NCBI GenBank assembly: GCA_023079485.1
Contig: CM041115.1
Location: forward strand, 42,046,305-42,110,304
Origin: Archilochus colubris
Lineage: Eukaryota > Chordata > Aves > Apodiformes > Trochilidae
Length of the DNA: 64,000 nucleotides
Direction: 5' to 3'
The notes below the pieces were generated by a model. It saw nothing but the letters and a program-made list of their open reading frames with translations. It ran no database searches and was not told where the DNA came from. This document shows positions 13,598-25,243 of this stretch, in pieces; positions within the stretch are counted from its first letter, which is position 1, and the number at the start of each line of letters is the position of its first letter. The translations under genes and the position numbers were made by a program.

Positions 13598-13654
13598 GTA
13601 AAACTATTCCAGGCTCACTATTCCAGTAAAACTATAAACAGGCTCAAATTTCCA
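13598..13654 (+). repeat. Imperfect 28/29-bp tandem duplication
   Basis: Two adjacent units, 13598-13625 and 13626-13654. Both begin GTAAAACTAT, share CAGGCTCA in the middle and end TTCCA. They differ at a few positions. It lies just left of an LTR-like block. Confidence 0.75.
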
Positions 13655-14170
13655 CCTAGCCAGTCATTTGGGGAGTTATTGTCCCCCCAGACCATTGCTC
13701 TCTGTGCTGCTGCATGGACTGAGGCAATCTCTGTAGTTCCCCAGGTTGATGGAGGAAGGATGAGTGAGACCTGTACAAAGAGCTGCCACCACTGCACCTT
13801 TCCAGGCCCAGAGGAGGGATTTTTACATCCCAGACAGGAAGCACCATGCCACTCTGACAGAGTTGGGCAACATGACTACAACCTTTCTGCAGCAGAGAGG
13901 AATCTCTGGCCTCCTGCTTCCAGAAGGAATTCAGTCTGATGGCCCAAGAGCTCTCCAGGAGCAGAGGCCTGCTACTACTAGCATCATCTCTCATGCTGAC
14001 ACATCTTGTTTCAGAAATCCCAACCCTCCAGACCCTCTGTCCTGGCCAGCTGGTGATTGGCACATCAGTTTAGCTGCAGGTGTGGCTGTTGCCAAGCTCA
14101 TGTGAGTGTGAGTGCCCGTAGTATTCTATGCTGCATTCTGCAAGTTTTACTCCTCTGCTTCAATAAAAAG
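13655..14170 (+). mobile_element. Putative solo LTR (unassigned family)
   Basis: A sharply GC-richer block of about 0.5 kb in AT-rich surroundings. It has open but unrecognisable frames on both strands, and an AATAAA polyadenylation-type signal at 14162-14167 near its right end. This layout (GC-rich body, signal near the 3' end, no genes) is what solo LTRs look like. I could not define TG...CA ends or a target-site duplication. Alternatives are an old retrogene 3' UTR or another unrecognised repeat. Confidence 0.35.
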
Positions 14171-15001
14171 GAAAACACTTAGAAAAACCTAAGTGAAAGT
14201 TGTTTGTATCTGACTAGTTTTCCCCCAGAGTACTACAGGAAGATGACCAGTTTGCTGTTCCTTTTTTTCACTTCCCTCCAGGCCTTTGGTGTGTGTAAAC
14301 ACTCGTCCTTTTCTCCTCTGTTCTTAAGTGGAGGACCTCCTTTGAACCTCCCCTTTCAGGGGAATATATGAGACTATAGGACCCCAAATTCATGAGAGTC
14401 CTAAAACAGCTGTTCCCTTACAAATTCAGACATGCCAGAAATACAGTAACTGACACCTCCTGCATGCCAAAACACTGACATTCTTTCCACCACTAGAAGT
14501 CCATTCTTAACCCTGGTGTTTATTCTTTCTGGCTTTTAAAGGATCTCTTTTTGCTGATGGTGTTCCCCCACTCTTTTCATCTCTCAAGGTTCACCAGCTG
14601 TTCCCTTGCTTCAAACTCTCTGCAAAGTTCTTCACAGATGAGGCATATTAGAAACAAGCCAAAGCAGGATCTGGGCAGTTCTGTCAGCATGTAGCTTTTG
14701 TTCAGTGGTGCTTCTAAACTGATCAAAATGTACCACAGAGTAAGAACTTATATATGCAGACTAAGACATGAACAAGAAAAGCAATAGAGGGACACTGTAA
14801 GATGACTATAAAGTCAGATATCAAACAGTCTGATTGGGGGACTTTGGAAGCACTGACAGAACCAGGACACATGACATTGCTAGGGGGTTTCCTGCACCAA
14901 GATAATTAACCTAAGACATTAGAGCAGGATCAGTTTCTACTGGTATGAAGCATGCTGCAATTTACCTGATCTGTACACAAAATGAGTAATTTTTAAAATG
15001 T

Positions 15002-15207
15002 TTAAGCAATTCCAGGTCTCTGTTTCACACCAAAATCAGGCTCTGAATTGTTGCCACATTGTACAAGAACTTGAAACATGTTGGGATGCATAAGTACAGG
15101 CAAGACTTCGTCTGTCTTCACCATTCTTAAGTAATGGGCTTGAAGTAGATCAATAAGATTCTGTTTAACATCATCTGAGACACATTCCAAAACAGACCAA
15201 CCTTTAC
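15002..15207 (-). pseudogene. Possible terminal exon or gene relic, unrecognised protein
   Basis: The minus-strand frame reads GWSVLECVSDDVKQNLIDLL, then QAHYLRMVKTDEVLPVLMHP, then NMFQVLVQCGNNSEPDFGVK, and ends QRPGIA before a TAA stop. The residue mix is balanced and unlike the lysine/phenylalanine-rich translations of the surrounding AT-rich DNA, and no CR1 motif is present. The frame stays open some 17 codons upstream of GWSV, but that part is low-complexity and probably not coding. An AG that could be a splice acceptor lies just upstream (TGTAAAG), with a poor pyrimidine tract. I do not recognise the protein. It could be the last exon of a minus-strand gene, a piece of a processed pseudogene, or chance. 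Confidence 0.25.
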
Positions 15208-16370
15208 ATAATAATACAAATTTATACTCAAATATTTAAATATCTATTATATTAAAAATATTTGGTTTTCCTCTGATACAGAAAGCTGTTACTGTTACTC
15301 GTGGTTTGTCTATTTTTTTAGTACTTTTTAAGGTGGGGTTTAAGGCCTCCCTTTCATTATACAAACTAGTGAATTTGTTAATTTAGTTTAGAAAGCTTTT
15401 TTACCATCAATTATAAATGTCATTCTCTTTCATTTTATTTCATAGTGAGTAGGCTAAATTGTATGCATACATAAATTAACAGGGGAAAGAGATATTTTGT
15501 GAAATACACCTTTAACTTAGGTTGCTTTTGTATAAACAAGGATTTTCCATCTGAAGGAATTTAGAGGTGATCCTTCAATGAAGTCAATAAAATGTTTCAT
15601 GTATCAGTATCAGTTACACCTGTCATATTAATCCTTGGATATGAGATTATTTTTTTTATTAAATGATGAGTTTATAGAAAACGGAAGTCACAAACACACA
15701 TTTATTTAAATTACAATACTGAATAATATAAGGACTGTCTGGAAAACATGATTGCTAGTAAATGAATGTTTTCCTTTTTCATGTATAACTGCATATAAAG
15801 TGATGCCACTTCCTTCTTAAAGATTCTTTTAGAAAAAAGAACCCTCCAAGAAAAAAGAGTTAGTCAAATTTATGGTGGAATTTTTTAGTGAAATATATAT
15901 TTTATGGTAGGTGGACAAGTAGACTGTTCATGAAATTTTATGAAGCTTCAAAGAGGTTGAAAAGTATTAATAGCTAATGGCAAAATATGAAATAAATAAA
16001 AAGAAATAACCTTTAACATATGGAGATTTCTGTGGAAGGTGTGAAATAGAAATGAGGATTCCAAAAATCCAATTTGTACACCTTGAACGTAAAACAGAAT
16101 CTACAAGATTAAAACAAATCCAAAAATATCATAAATTATTTTTAAATTAATGTGGTATCTTCCTCTTTTAATCTGAAATACTCACGTTTCTTTAGTCTAA
16201 GTTTATTGTACCATTTCAATTAATAAGGATCCTTTAATTATTTTATTATTTTTACAATCATTTGTTAGCTATCCCCCTTTTGTGCAAAAAAGAGTGCTTT
16301 TTGTTAAAATTAATGTTTTTCTTCAGACTGAGTGCAAGTAACAACATCACTGAAGTATTTTTAAATTTAT

Positions 16371-16476
16371 GTTATTATTATTATTATTAATATTATTATG
16401 CATGTTAATGTTAATGTTAATGTTAATGTTAATATTAATGTTAATGTTAATGTTAATTTTTATTATTATTATTATT
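16371..16476 (+). repeat. Compound (TTA)n-(GTTAAT)n-(TTA)n repeat
   Basis: A TTA array (16372-16399) is followed by about nine GTTAAT hexamers (16404-16456, one changed to ATTAAT) and then a second TTA array (16459-16476). The hexamer could have arisen from a point change in a doubled TTA unit and then expanded. Confidence 0.92.
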
Positions 16477-17639
16477 GAAATATTACTTTCCTTCCTTTAT
16501 GGATAAATTTTCATTTCTGTTACCTGGCCTTTTAAGATCTTTCTGATCTTATTAATGTTAATTACATTTCCATTTTTGGTGACTTTTCTAAATTTATCAT
16601 TCAGCAATAGCCAAGATTCACAGATAATTTTTATTATTACTACTTTTAATTTTTTTAATCATTAATGGATTTGCAGCTAACCTATGGCTTCAGCCACGGT
16701 CAGTTGCCTTCAATATCACTGATATATGCATTGTGCTGATAAGTACTGTGGTTCATTTTCCTCTTGGGTAAGCACATTTAAAAAAATAAGAGGGGGTGGG
16801 GGAAAGAGAGAGGGAGAAAAACTCTCAGACTAATAATTATCTTCACCTGAGATGGGGATGGCAAAACACACGTTGTTGTTTTTTTAACCTTCAGTACTGT
16901 TTAATGAAATATGGCTGCTTCAGCATAAAAAAAATGCATGATAGTTTCTTGTCATTTTAATGTTTTTTCACCGAATTCCTCAAAACTGCATTTTATTGAG
17001 AATTACCAATGCGATAGTGTTTTAGTTAAAGAACAAATCTTGTTCTAATTATGAATTCTTTCCCCACATCAAAAGGACCAACCCTAGCAGTCTTAGTGTT
17101 ATCATTTCATATTACATTTTAATTTGTTAGTTCATCAATGTGAACTGAGTATCTTAATATGTAAAGAATCTTTCTTCATGATTCAGTGGTCTAACAAAGG
17201 TTGTTGAAAGGTGAACTGATTAGTAAAAGGAAAGAAGATCTCAACCTTATGGAACATATTATGAAATAAATTCACACAGGAATAGAGAAAAGACTTCTTC
17301 TGATAAGCATTTTGCTGTATTAAATACAATTTTCTCTGTTTCTTGGTCTGAAAAGGAAAAAAAAAACCAACAAAAAAACTCAAAGTAAACCAAAACACAA
17401 CATAATAAAACATATAATTCCTTGCTAGAGATATTTTAATTCAGCAATAGAGGTCAGTGCTGTACTACAACTATAGATTTTGGGATTTTATGACATACTG
17501 ATTAAAAAGATCCAAGGGAGACTTGGTCAAATAAATAGATAAACTCAGAAATTACATGTATTCATATGTTCCAAGAAATATCTGTATATCTTCATGTTTG
17601 CACAGTGTCTGTCATTAGTGTCCCACAATTTCATTATCT

Positions 17640-17760
17640 AGAATGTAAAAAAAGTAAAAAAGTAAATGTAGCTAAAAAGTAAAAAAAAAATATCTTAAAA
17701 ATTAAAAAATAAAGGAAGTTAATCAACCAAACTGAAGAAAAATCAAATATATATATATAG
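17640..17760 (+). repeat. A-rich low-complexity DNA with short (TA)n
   Basis: Runs of A separated by GT or GC, ending in a TATATATATATA stretch at about 17748-17759. Confidence 0.8.
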
Positions 17761-18249
17761 CTGATTATAACTGAGATTGGAATATCTCTTCAAATAGAAG
17801 AAGTGTGTCATGCTTCTTTTAATATAATTTGGTTTTGAGAAAAATCACATTTATGCTTTCCTTATCTTGCTACATTATTTATGTAAGTACCTCTAAAAAT
17901 CCATCTGTTATTGGAGTTTTTCTGCTTTATAACCATTTGCAACATCAGGTCATCTGTTGACATAATAATTAACTACCAATTACTTTTATGGCGTGCTTCA
18001 TCTGCAGATGTTCTTGGAGTGTGTACAACCCAATATCTGAGAAACAAGCAGCATTCTACAAATAATAATTTCCAAGCAACCAGATCTTGGAATGAGTATC
18101 TCATTCATTTGTCTTTCTTTTTTGTTTGTGCCATCTCCCTATGTAAAGTTAGCTTTTTATTTGCCTTAAGATTTACAGGTACACTGGGTTACAGTAAAAT
18201 CTTACAGGGTTAACATTACTGTTAGACATTGGGACAGGCTTTTGAAAAT

Positions 18250-19860
18250 AATCATAGAATCATAGAAAGTTAGGGGTTGGAAGGGACCTCAAAAGATCAG
18301 CTAGACCACCCCTCCCCTCAACAGAGCAGGGTTGCCTACAGTAGATCACACAGGAAAGCATTCAGGTGGGCTTTGAATGTCTCCAGGGAAGGAGACCACA
18401 ACCTCCCTGGGCAGCCTGTTCCAGTGCCCTATCACCTTTACAGTGAAAAAATTCTTCCTAATATTTATATGGAACTGCCTATGCTCCAGTTTATAACCAT
18501 TGCTCCTTGTCTCACTGTTAGTCACCCCTGAGAAAAGCTTGGCTCTGTCCTCCTGGCACTCACCCCTTACATATTTATAAACATTTATGAAGTCAGCTCT
18601 CATTCTCCTCTTCTCCAAGCTGAAGACACCCAGCACCCTCAGTCTTTCCTCATAAGGGAGGTGTTCCACTCCCTTCATCATCTTGGTTGCTCTGCACTGG
18701 ACTCTTTCAAGCAATTCTTGGTCCTTCTGGAACTAAGGGGCCCAGAACTGGACAAAATATTCCAGATGTGGCCTCACCAAGGCAGAGTAGAGGGGGAGGA
18801 GAACCTCTCTTGATCTACTAATCATCCCCCTTCTAATGCACCCCAAGTGGTCATCTTTCCATCCACCAGCACCCCCAGGTCCCTTTCCCCTATGCTGGTC
18901 TCAAAATATTCAGTCTTCTGGTATACATTCTGGTACCTGGGGTTGTTCTTTTCCAGATGTAAAACTTTATATTGGCCTTGTTGTAATACATTAAATTTCT
19001 CCCTGCCCAACTCTCCAGCCTGCCTAGGTCCCTCTGAATGGCAGCACAGCCTTCTGGGGTGTCAGCCACTCCTCCCAGTTCTGAGTCATCAGCAAGCTTG
19101 CAGATAGTACACTCTGTTCCCTCATCCAGGTCATCAATAAGTCTATTGAACAGCACTGGTCCCAGTACAGAAGGGGACCCCACTTGAAGCAGACTTCCAA
19201 CTAGACTCCATCCCATTGACTACAACTCTCTGGCTTCTGTCCTTCAACCAGCTCCCAATCCGCCTCACTGCCCAATCATCCAGGCCACAATACTTCCATT
19301 TAGCCCCAAGGATGCTGAAGGAGATGGTGTCAAAAACCTTCCTGAAATCAAGATAAACTATGTCTACTGCTCTGCCATTATCCATCTACTTGGTTACATC
19401 CTCATAGAAGGCTATCAGGTTGGTCAGACATGAGGTCCTCTTAGTAAAGCCATTTTCACTGCTCCTGATAAGTCTCTTGTTCTTCATGTGGTTGGAGACA
19501 GCACTGAGTTGTTCCATTACCTTTCCAGGGATGGAGGTGAAGCTGATTGGTCTGTAGTTACCTGGGTCCTCTTCCTTGCCTTTCTTGAAGTCTGGAGTGA
19601 CATTTGCTTTCCTCCAGTCCTCAGGCATGTCTCCTGTTCCCAATGACTTACCAATGATGATGGAGAGATGCCTAGCAATGACTTCTGCCTGTTCCCTCAG
19701 CATCCGTGGGTGTATTCCATCAGGACCCATGGATTTATGGATGTCCAGACTCATTAACTTATCCTCAACCCAGCCCTCATCAACCAAGGCAAACTTGACC
19801 CTTACCCTGATTTTCCCAATCTTCTGACTGTCATGACTGACCAGTCTTCTTTTAATTTTC
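18250..19860 (-). mobile_element. CR1 LINE, 5'-truncated, most of the reverse transcriptase
   Basis: The left end has reverse-complement octamers (ATCATAGAATCATAGAA) and the reverse complement of an AGGTCCCTTCCAACCCC-type 3' end, also seen at 37864-37916 and 58390-58438. The element runs leftwards through the ORF2 tail, the whole reverse-transcriptase core and part of the linker upstream. The right boundary is uncertain: the open frame continues to 19943, but I recognise CR1 protein only up to about 19860. It covers about 1.6 kb, the second longest copy here. Confidence 0.9.
18346..19860 (-). pseudogene. CR1 ORF2 reverse transcriptase, broken
   Basis: Read on minus from the right: KSMGPDGIHPRMLREQAEVI, PEDWRKANVTPDFKKGK, EDPGNYRPISFTSIPGKVME and a TSCLTNLIAFYEDVTK block (ORF to 19386). 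One TAG stop follows, in the place where CR1 proteins usually have tryptophan, and the same frame continues with MDNGRAVDIVYLDFRKVFDT (motif A region, 19143-19385). A frameshift follows. The next frame holds the catalytic box as LADD instead of FADD (19085-19096), inside CKLADDSELGGVADTPEGCA. Another break leads to the C-terminal region at 18346-18714 ([55 protein letters not shown]). In CR1, ORF2 copies element RNA into the genome by target-primed reverse transcription. This copy cannot encode it. Confidence 0.88.
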
Positions 19861-22800
19861 TGTCCTGGACCTGCAAACTGGATAAATCTCACATGAAGCT
19901 GAAGTGGAAGGTCTGCTTCAGGAATGTACACAATATGGCCCACCTGTTAGTGGGCATTCACTGTTGAGTGATAGCACTCAATCCCAGTTAAAAGCCTTCA
20001 ATCATACATATTTTTCATTCTGGGTCCCAGTATGAACTGGGGACTACCTCAGTCTTACCACATGGCTTTTAATATGCCTATGTTGCACCAGTTTTAGGTA
20101 TTTGAATTTGTATCTTGAACGCTGAAATCTGATTCTGAACCTCTGAATGTTTTCTTTAGATCCCAAGTATATTAGGTGTCTCAGATGTGGAGACCTAAGC
20201 AGTGAAATTCACAAACACCACAGAGACAGAGACAGTACTTGTAGCTGGACCATAAGGAAAGACAATGACAAACATGTTTTCCTCACCAGATTTTCTCCCA
20301 TGCTTCAGTGTCTTTCCAGCTGGTGTAGATGAGTCCTTTTTCAGCTCTGCTTTAATCAATCTTTCAAAAATTTCTAAGATCTTTCTCCTAGTTACAGTCA
20401 TTTCTGCATACCAACATATAGCAATGACAATCATGCGTCCCTTTGCACTCCACCTAGAGATAGGCAGGGAATATTCACTCATTATATGATAAAGCTGCCC
20501 CAACTCTGTGTTTCTTCAGATGGAACTCAAAAGCACATATGATTTGATTTCAAGTAGAATGAGAATATCTGTAGCTGTTGATGGCTGTGGATTGGGGTTA
20601 TGCCCTGCCTTCCCTACAAAAACTGTTCCATTCTGCAAAGAATGAAACAAAAAATTAAAAAAAAATAATAAAAAATTCTATATGCTCAAATAATGAAAAA
20701 TGCAGTGGCTGTGATTCTACTATTTATTTCAGTGGACAGGAACCTTGATTTTCAGAGTGTCTTTGCATCTGTGTGTTATAAAGGACATCTGACTCTTTCC
20801 TAATCTGTCTGAATTGTCCCAAAGCATCTAATTCTTCTGATACGGATTGCAGTTTAAAAGTCAGAATGCTGGTAATTGAAAGCCCTGTTATAAAGCTCAT
20901 CTCATTAAACACTGAAATGCAAGCGCCTCCCAAGTGAAATATGGCAGCTGTTAAACAGTGAGCAACAATACTGCAGAAGAACTCAGGACAGTGAAGAAGA
21001 ACATTGTATCTAATTGAAATTGCAGGAGGATTGTTAGTAGGCAGAATGCAATTATCCCTACTGGAAAGTGTCCAAAATACTAGGGTTAATACACATGCCT
21101 TTTTCCTCATTTTTTAATCTTGGGGGAGAGGGAAAATGGGACTGTTACTGTGCTATATTAATGTGTAAATTGCCAGAATTCCACTTATCTGTTTCAAACC
21201 AAAAGAAGATCCAACTTTGGAAGAAAATCCAATACATTAAAGGATCAGAAAAAAAGCTTATTCAGCAGGAAATGTCATCAGTTTACCTTCTTTGGCACAA
21301 TTTCCTTTTTGCATCTCATAAGCTGTGTTCTGCACAAAACCTGAACTCAAAGAAAGTGTGCTGGCTGAGAAACACAGCACCTCCCAAAGAACGGTTTTAG
21401 ACAGTGGTGTAGCATGAAAAACAAGTATTGGTAACAAGGTACTCTATTTCTCTAAGCATGATGCAGTTATGTTGTGGTGTTAGAGTATTTTTTCCTCTTG
21501 CTACTTACTCATATTACCACTTATAAGCTCCTGAAGCAAATTTTTCTGTCAGTTTTTTACAGTATGCTATATCAGGTAAATAAAGCCTTTTAATAGATTT
21601 TCTTTTCCAATTCATTAGTATAAAAAATAACTTTACTTAATTCATAAGGGGTTCCTCTCTGTCCTTCATATACATACTTCCCGTCACAATCACATTATTA
21701 ATGGCATTTGAAGATGTGTTTAGGCTGAGGAAAAAAACATCCTTTCAAAGGTACAATTCCTCAGGAAGGAAAGCACTTGCAAACAAGAGATGGGGTAGAA
21801 AACTCCATTTGCTCTAGGGCAGTGAGACTACTACCTCTGAAATACTTCATCAGAAGGAAATAATGCTAAAACCAGAAATAGAAATGTAACTATGCATGAC
21901 AAAAATATTTCAAATATGTTGTATGTTGCCATAAGGGTTACAAATCAAGGATCCAAACTTGCTGATGAGATAATGCCGACCAAGTTATTCAGTGTATGGT
22001 AACAGTAGATGTAAATAATCCACTCTACAATAAATAAACACATTCAAAAAAGGTCTATGCTTTTAGTGATGTAGATATTGCATAGTTATATGATTGCTGA
22101 GAAGCTGGAGAGAGACAAAAAACCCTAAATTGCTAACACTGTCTGGCAAAAACCAAGAGGATCAAAGTAAAGCTTTCAGTGGGTTGTGAGTTTTAGTGTG
22201 TTTTTTTGTTTTGTTTTGTTTGGTTTTTTTGTTTGTTTGTTTGTTTGTTTGTTTTTAGATAAGAGGATGGTGCAAAAACAAGAACATGCCTAGCAGAAAG
22301 GTTTGAAATAGTTGGAGTATCTCTAAGTGTACATAAAAGGGTAAGACTTAAGGAGAGATGAGAATGTTTACACACTGGACATTGCAATAATCTCTATTTA
22401 ATTTGATAAGTTTTCATACCAATAAACATCCTTCCCATATAGAGGACTAACTATTTACTCAGAACAACTTCTAGAAAAACTAAAGGTGAGGTAGACATGC
22501 TGACATGATAACAGATTAGATAACAGATCAGGGGAGTACCTGGGGATATTGATTCTCATCTTACATTAAAAGTAGTTTTTGTTTGACTCTCTTTGGACAC
22601 ATGTCATAAACTGAGATCCAGGTGTGGCAACAGAGATGCTTAAAGGTATGAATGTGGCTAAGACTGCAGTGGAGTTATCAATGAGTTCACCATGATGCGA
22701 GACAGAAGATAAATCATATAGTTTGGATCTTTTTAGTGAATGAACAATGATCTCTGGGCATGTTCCACATACAGTTGTTGAGAACAAACACAAAATTAAA

Positions 22801-24282
22801 CTAATAGAGAAAAAAAACCCCACAGATGCATAGTTATTAGTATGGTAACTGTAAAAACACTCCTTCCTTAATATTCTGTGAAATACAAATTTCTCTTCAG
22901 AGAAAACATTTTCTCATGTAAAAATTAAAGAGAAATAAAAGATGAATAATACTTTTCCATCTATGGAATGGTATAGTGGTGTGACACATTAATGTCACTG
23001 TTGCAGGCTGTTAATATGATCGAATTCCTGCTTTATCACTCACAGGTGCAATTCAGCTGCCAGAACTAATACAAACCATTTACACATATTCTGACCCCTT
23101 AGCCCTATCAGAGGCTCTGGTACTCTTTTATGAACTAATATGTATTAGTCTGGGCACAATTCTGACATTGCTGTCATTGCACATTAATATAACTTCTTTC
23201 TTTGGCAGCAGCAGAGTCCTGCAGTGATCTTGAAAGAATAATTTTCAGTTGGACTTTTAGGAGTATGATGTAATGGGCACATATATAATGAAGAGCTATT
23301 GCATTTATTAGGTCATTATAAGTATAATGATTAATACCTTTATATCATATGTGTAAGAGCAGGATGGGAGTAAAGTATAGATGCTAATGCAGCACATATT
23401 ACATTTTCTTTAAGAATAAATGTTCCAGAATTGAAACATTCACTATTGCTTAAATTTTCTGCCTCATTACAGTTAGAAATTCTTTGCTGTAAGAAAAAGT
23501 AAATAACTTCAGTGATTTGGGCCCAATCTGCATGCTCCAGTGGGATTACTTGTCTCTGGACTATCAAATATGAGGCCTACGTGTTCAAATTTATGCTGAA
23601 ATAGCAAGACAGGATTAAGTTATTTTTTTTATTCTATTAATGAAGCTATGGAATGAAAATAATAACTTTATTATGGACATGACAATACTTGAAAATGGCA
23701 GAATTAGACAACAACCAAACATTCTGTATTGCTGAGCTAGAAGAAATTAAAGAACTCCTTGGTGTTAAAGATTATCAGAAAACAAAGATACTGAATGAAA
23801 CTTATCTTGCTTATTAATTTAATACTGTAAAACAATCATACAAATCTTTTCTAAACTGATCCAATGACTGTTTTTTTCTGCTTTGGAACATAAGGAAGGA
23901 TATTGCCAAGCGTCTCAGCGAACTCCTCTTTTTGTAGCAATAAAAATCAAGAACTGTCTGTATTTTATTCAGTTTTCTTTTTCTGATATAAAACTGAAGA
24001 TATAGTATCTTTGACTGAACGTTCAATACTTGTGCTGGATAGTAGGTAGCTAAGCAGAAAGAAAAAGCATATCCTCTGTGCTTTGAAATGTGTATTAATT
24101 TTTTAAAATTATTTTTTACTGGTAACATAAGAAAAGGATTTTGGAAATTCTTTTCAGTTCTAATTCTACATTTACCTGGACAGTATTTAAGATACCAAAT
24201 TCTGCTTTCCTGTGTACTGTCTTATATAAGGAAAGTCACTTACACAAATACAAATTTAATCCTGATATGCTGACTATTTATG
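19861..24282. other. AT-rich noncoding DNA, possible conserved noncoding segments
   Basis: No recognised transposon. Two minus ORFs (20195-20503, 102 codons; 20724-21110, 128 codons) lack motifs I can name. The sequence under the second (about 20720-21060) and at 22990-23245 is mixed-composition, non-repetitive DNA that resembles conserved noncoding elements. A TTTG-type repeat lies at 22200-22257. Confidence 0.5.
22200..22257 (+). repeat. (TTTG)n / (TTTTG)n microsatellite
   Basis: T/G-rich array, mostly TTTG tetramers on the right and TTTTG pentamers on the left. Confidence 0.93.
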
Positions 24283-25243
24283 TATCACAGAATCACAGAA
24301 TATCCATGGTTGGAAAGGACCTCTGAGATCATTGAATCCAACCATACATGCACTTAATAAGTAAAAAAAAAAAAAAACCCAGACAAATCAAAAGCAAAAC
24401 AAATTCATGCAGTAAGGGTTGGTGTTGGTGGGGTATGAGGTTGGTGACAACCACCTGCCTGGGCACTATGATCCAGTGCTGTTCAACTGCCTGACCACTC
24501 TTTCAGTAAAAAATTTGTTCTTAAACTACACCTCTCCTGCTTGCAACTTTAGACCATTTTCTCTGGTCCTACCATTATGCACATGGGAGAAGTGGCCAGC
24601 ACCCACATCCATACAACCTCATTTCAGGTAGTTGCAGAGGGCAATGAGGCCTCCCTTCAGTCTCCTCTTCTCCAGGCTAAACATAACCAATTCCCTCAGT
24701 CACTCTTCATATGACTTGTTCTCTGGGGCCCTCACTATCTTTGTAGCTCTCCTCTGGACATGTTCCAGCACCTAAATGTCCTTCTATTGAGAGGTCCAGA
24801 ACAGAACACAGTACTCAAGGTGCAGCCTCACCAGTGCTGAGTAAAGAGCCATGATCACTTCCCTTCTGCTGTCCAAACTATTGCTCCTACAAACCAGGAT
24901 GCCGTTGTCCTTTTTGACCACCTGGGCACACTACTGCCTTGTTTTGAGCTGGCTGTCCACCAGCACCCCCAGGGTCTTTTCTGCTAAGGAACATTTCAGC
25001 CACTGTTTCCAAGCCTGTAGCTTTGCATGGGGTTTCTTTGACCAAGGATCCAACCCTTGGCTTTATTGAACCTCATGCAGCTGGCATTGGCCCATCGATC
25101 CAGCCTGCCCAGGTCCTGCCTGGACCTTCCTACCTTCAAGCAGATCAACACTCCCACCCAACTTAGTGTCAAATGCAAACTTACTGAGGGTGTACTCAAT
25201 CTCCTCATCTAGATTGTTGATAAAGAATGACATACCAAGACAA
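24283..25243 (-). mobile_element. CR1 LINE, 5'-truncated, interrupted near its 3' end
   Basis: The left end shows CACAGAAT octamers and the reverse complement of a GGACCTTTCCAACC-type 3' end (24283-24355). An A-rich stretch at 24363-24412 breaks the match. From about 24415 to 25243 it continues with reverse-complement blocks of the ORF2 tail, up to the region encoding [20 protein letters not shown] on the minus strand (25063-25257). There the expected FADD catalytic box reads FAFD. Many stops and frameshifts; an old copy. Confidence 0.87.
24363..24412 (+). repeat. A-rich interruption inside a CR1 3' end
   Basis: Fifteen consecutive A followed by an A/C-rich segment, splitting the CR1 3' end from its body. 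It looks like local simple-sequence expansion or a small insertion. Confidence 0.7.

Larger units (their letters stand above)
14171..18249. other. Noncoding DNA, becoming strongly AT-rich to the right
   Basis: The first kilobase (14.2-15.2 kb) is less AT-rich and may be part of an unrecognised older insertion. A protein-like minus ORF at 15002-15207 is described separately. From 15.2 kb on the DNA is very AT-rich, with a compound TTA/GTTAAT repeat and A-rich runs near 17.65-17.71 kb. The 100-codon ORF at 17911-18213 shows no domain. Confidence 0.5.

Noticed and set aside
13656..14105. Overlapping ORFs of 86-135 codons on both strands
   Set aside because: They lie in a GC-rich LTR-like block where stop codons are rare by composition; no motif in any frame.
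17911..18213. 100-codon plus ORF
   Set aside because: Hydrophobic, phenylalanine-rich translation of T-rich DNA with no recognisable domain or regulatory context.
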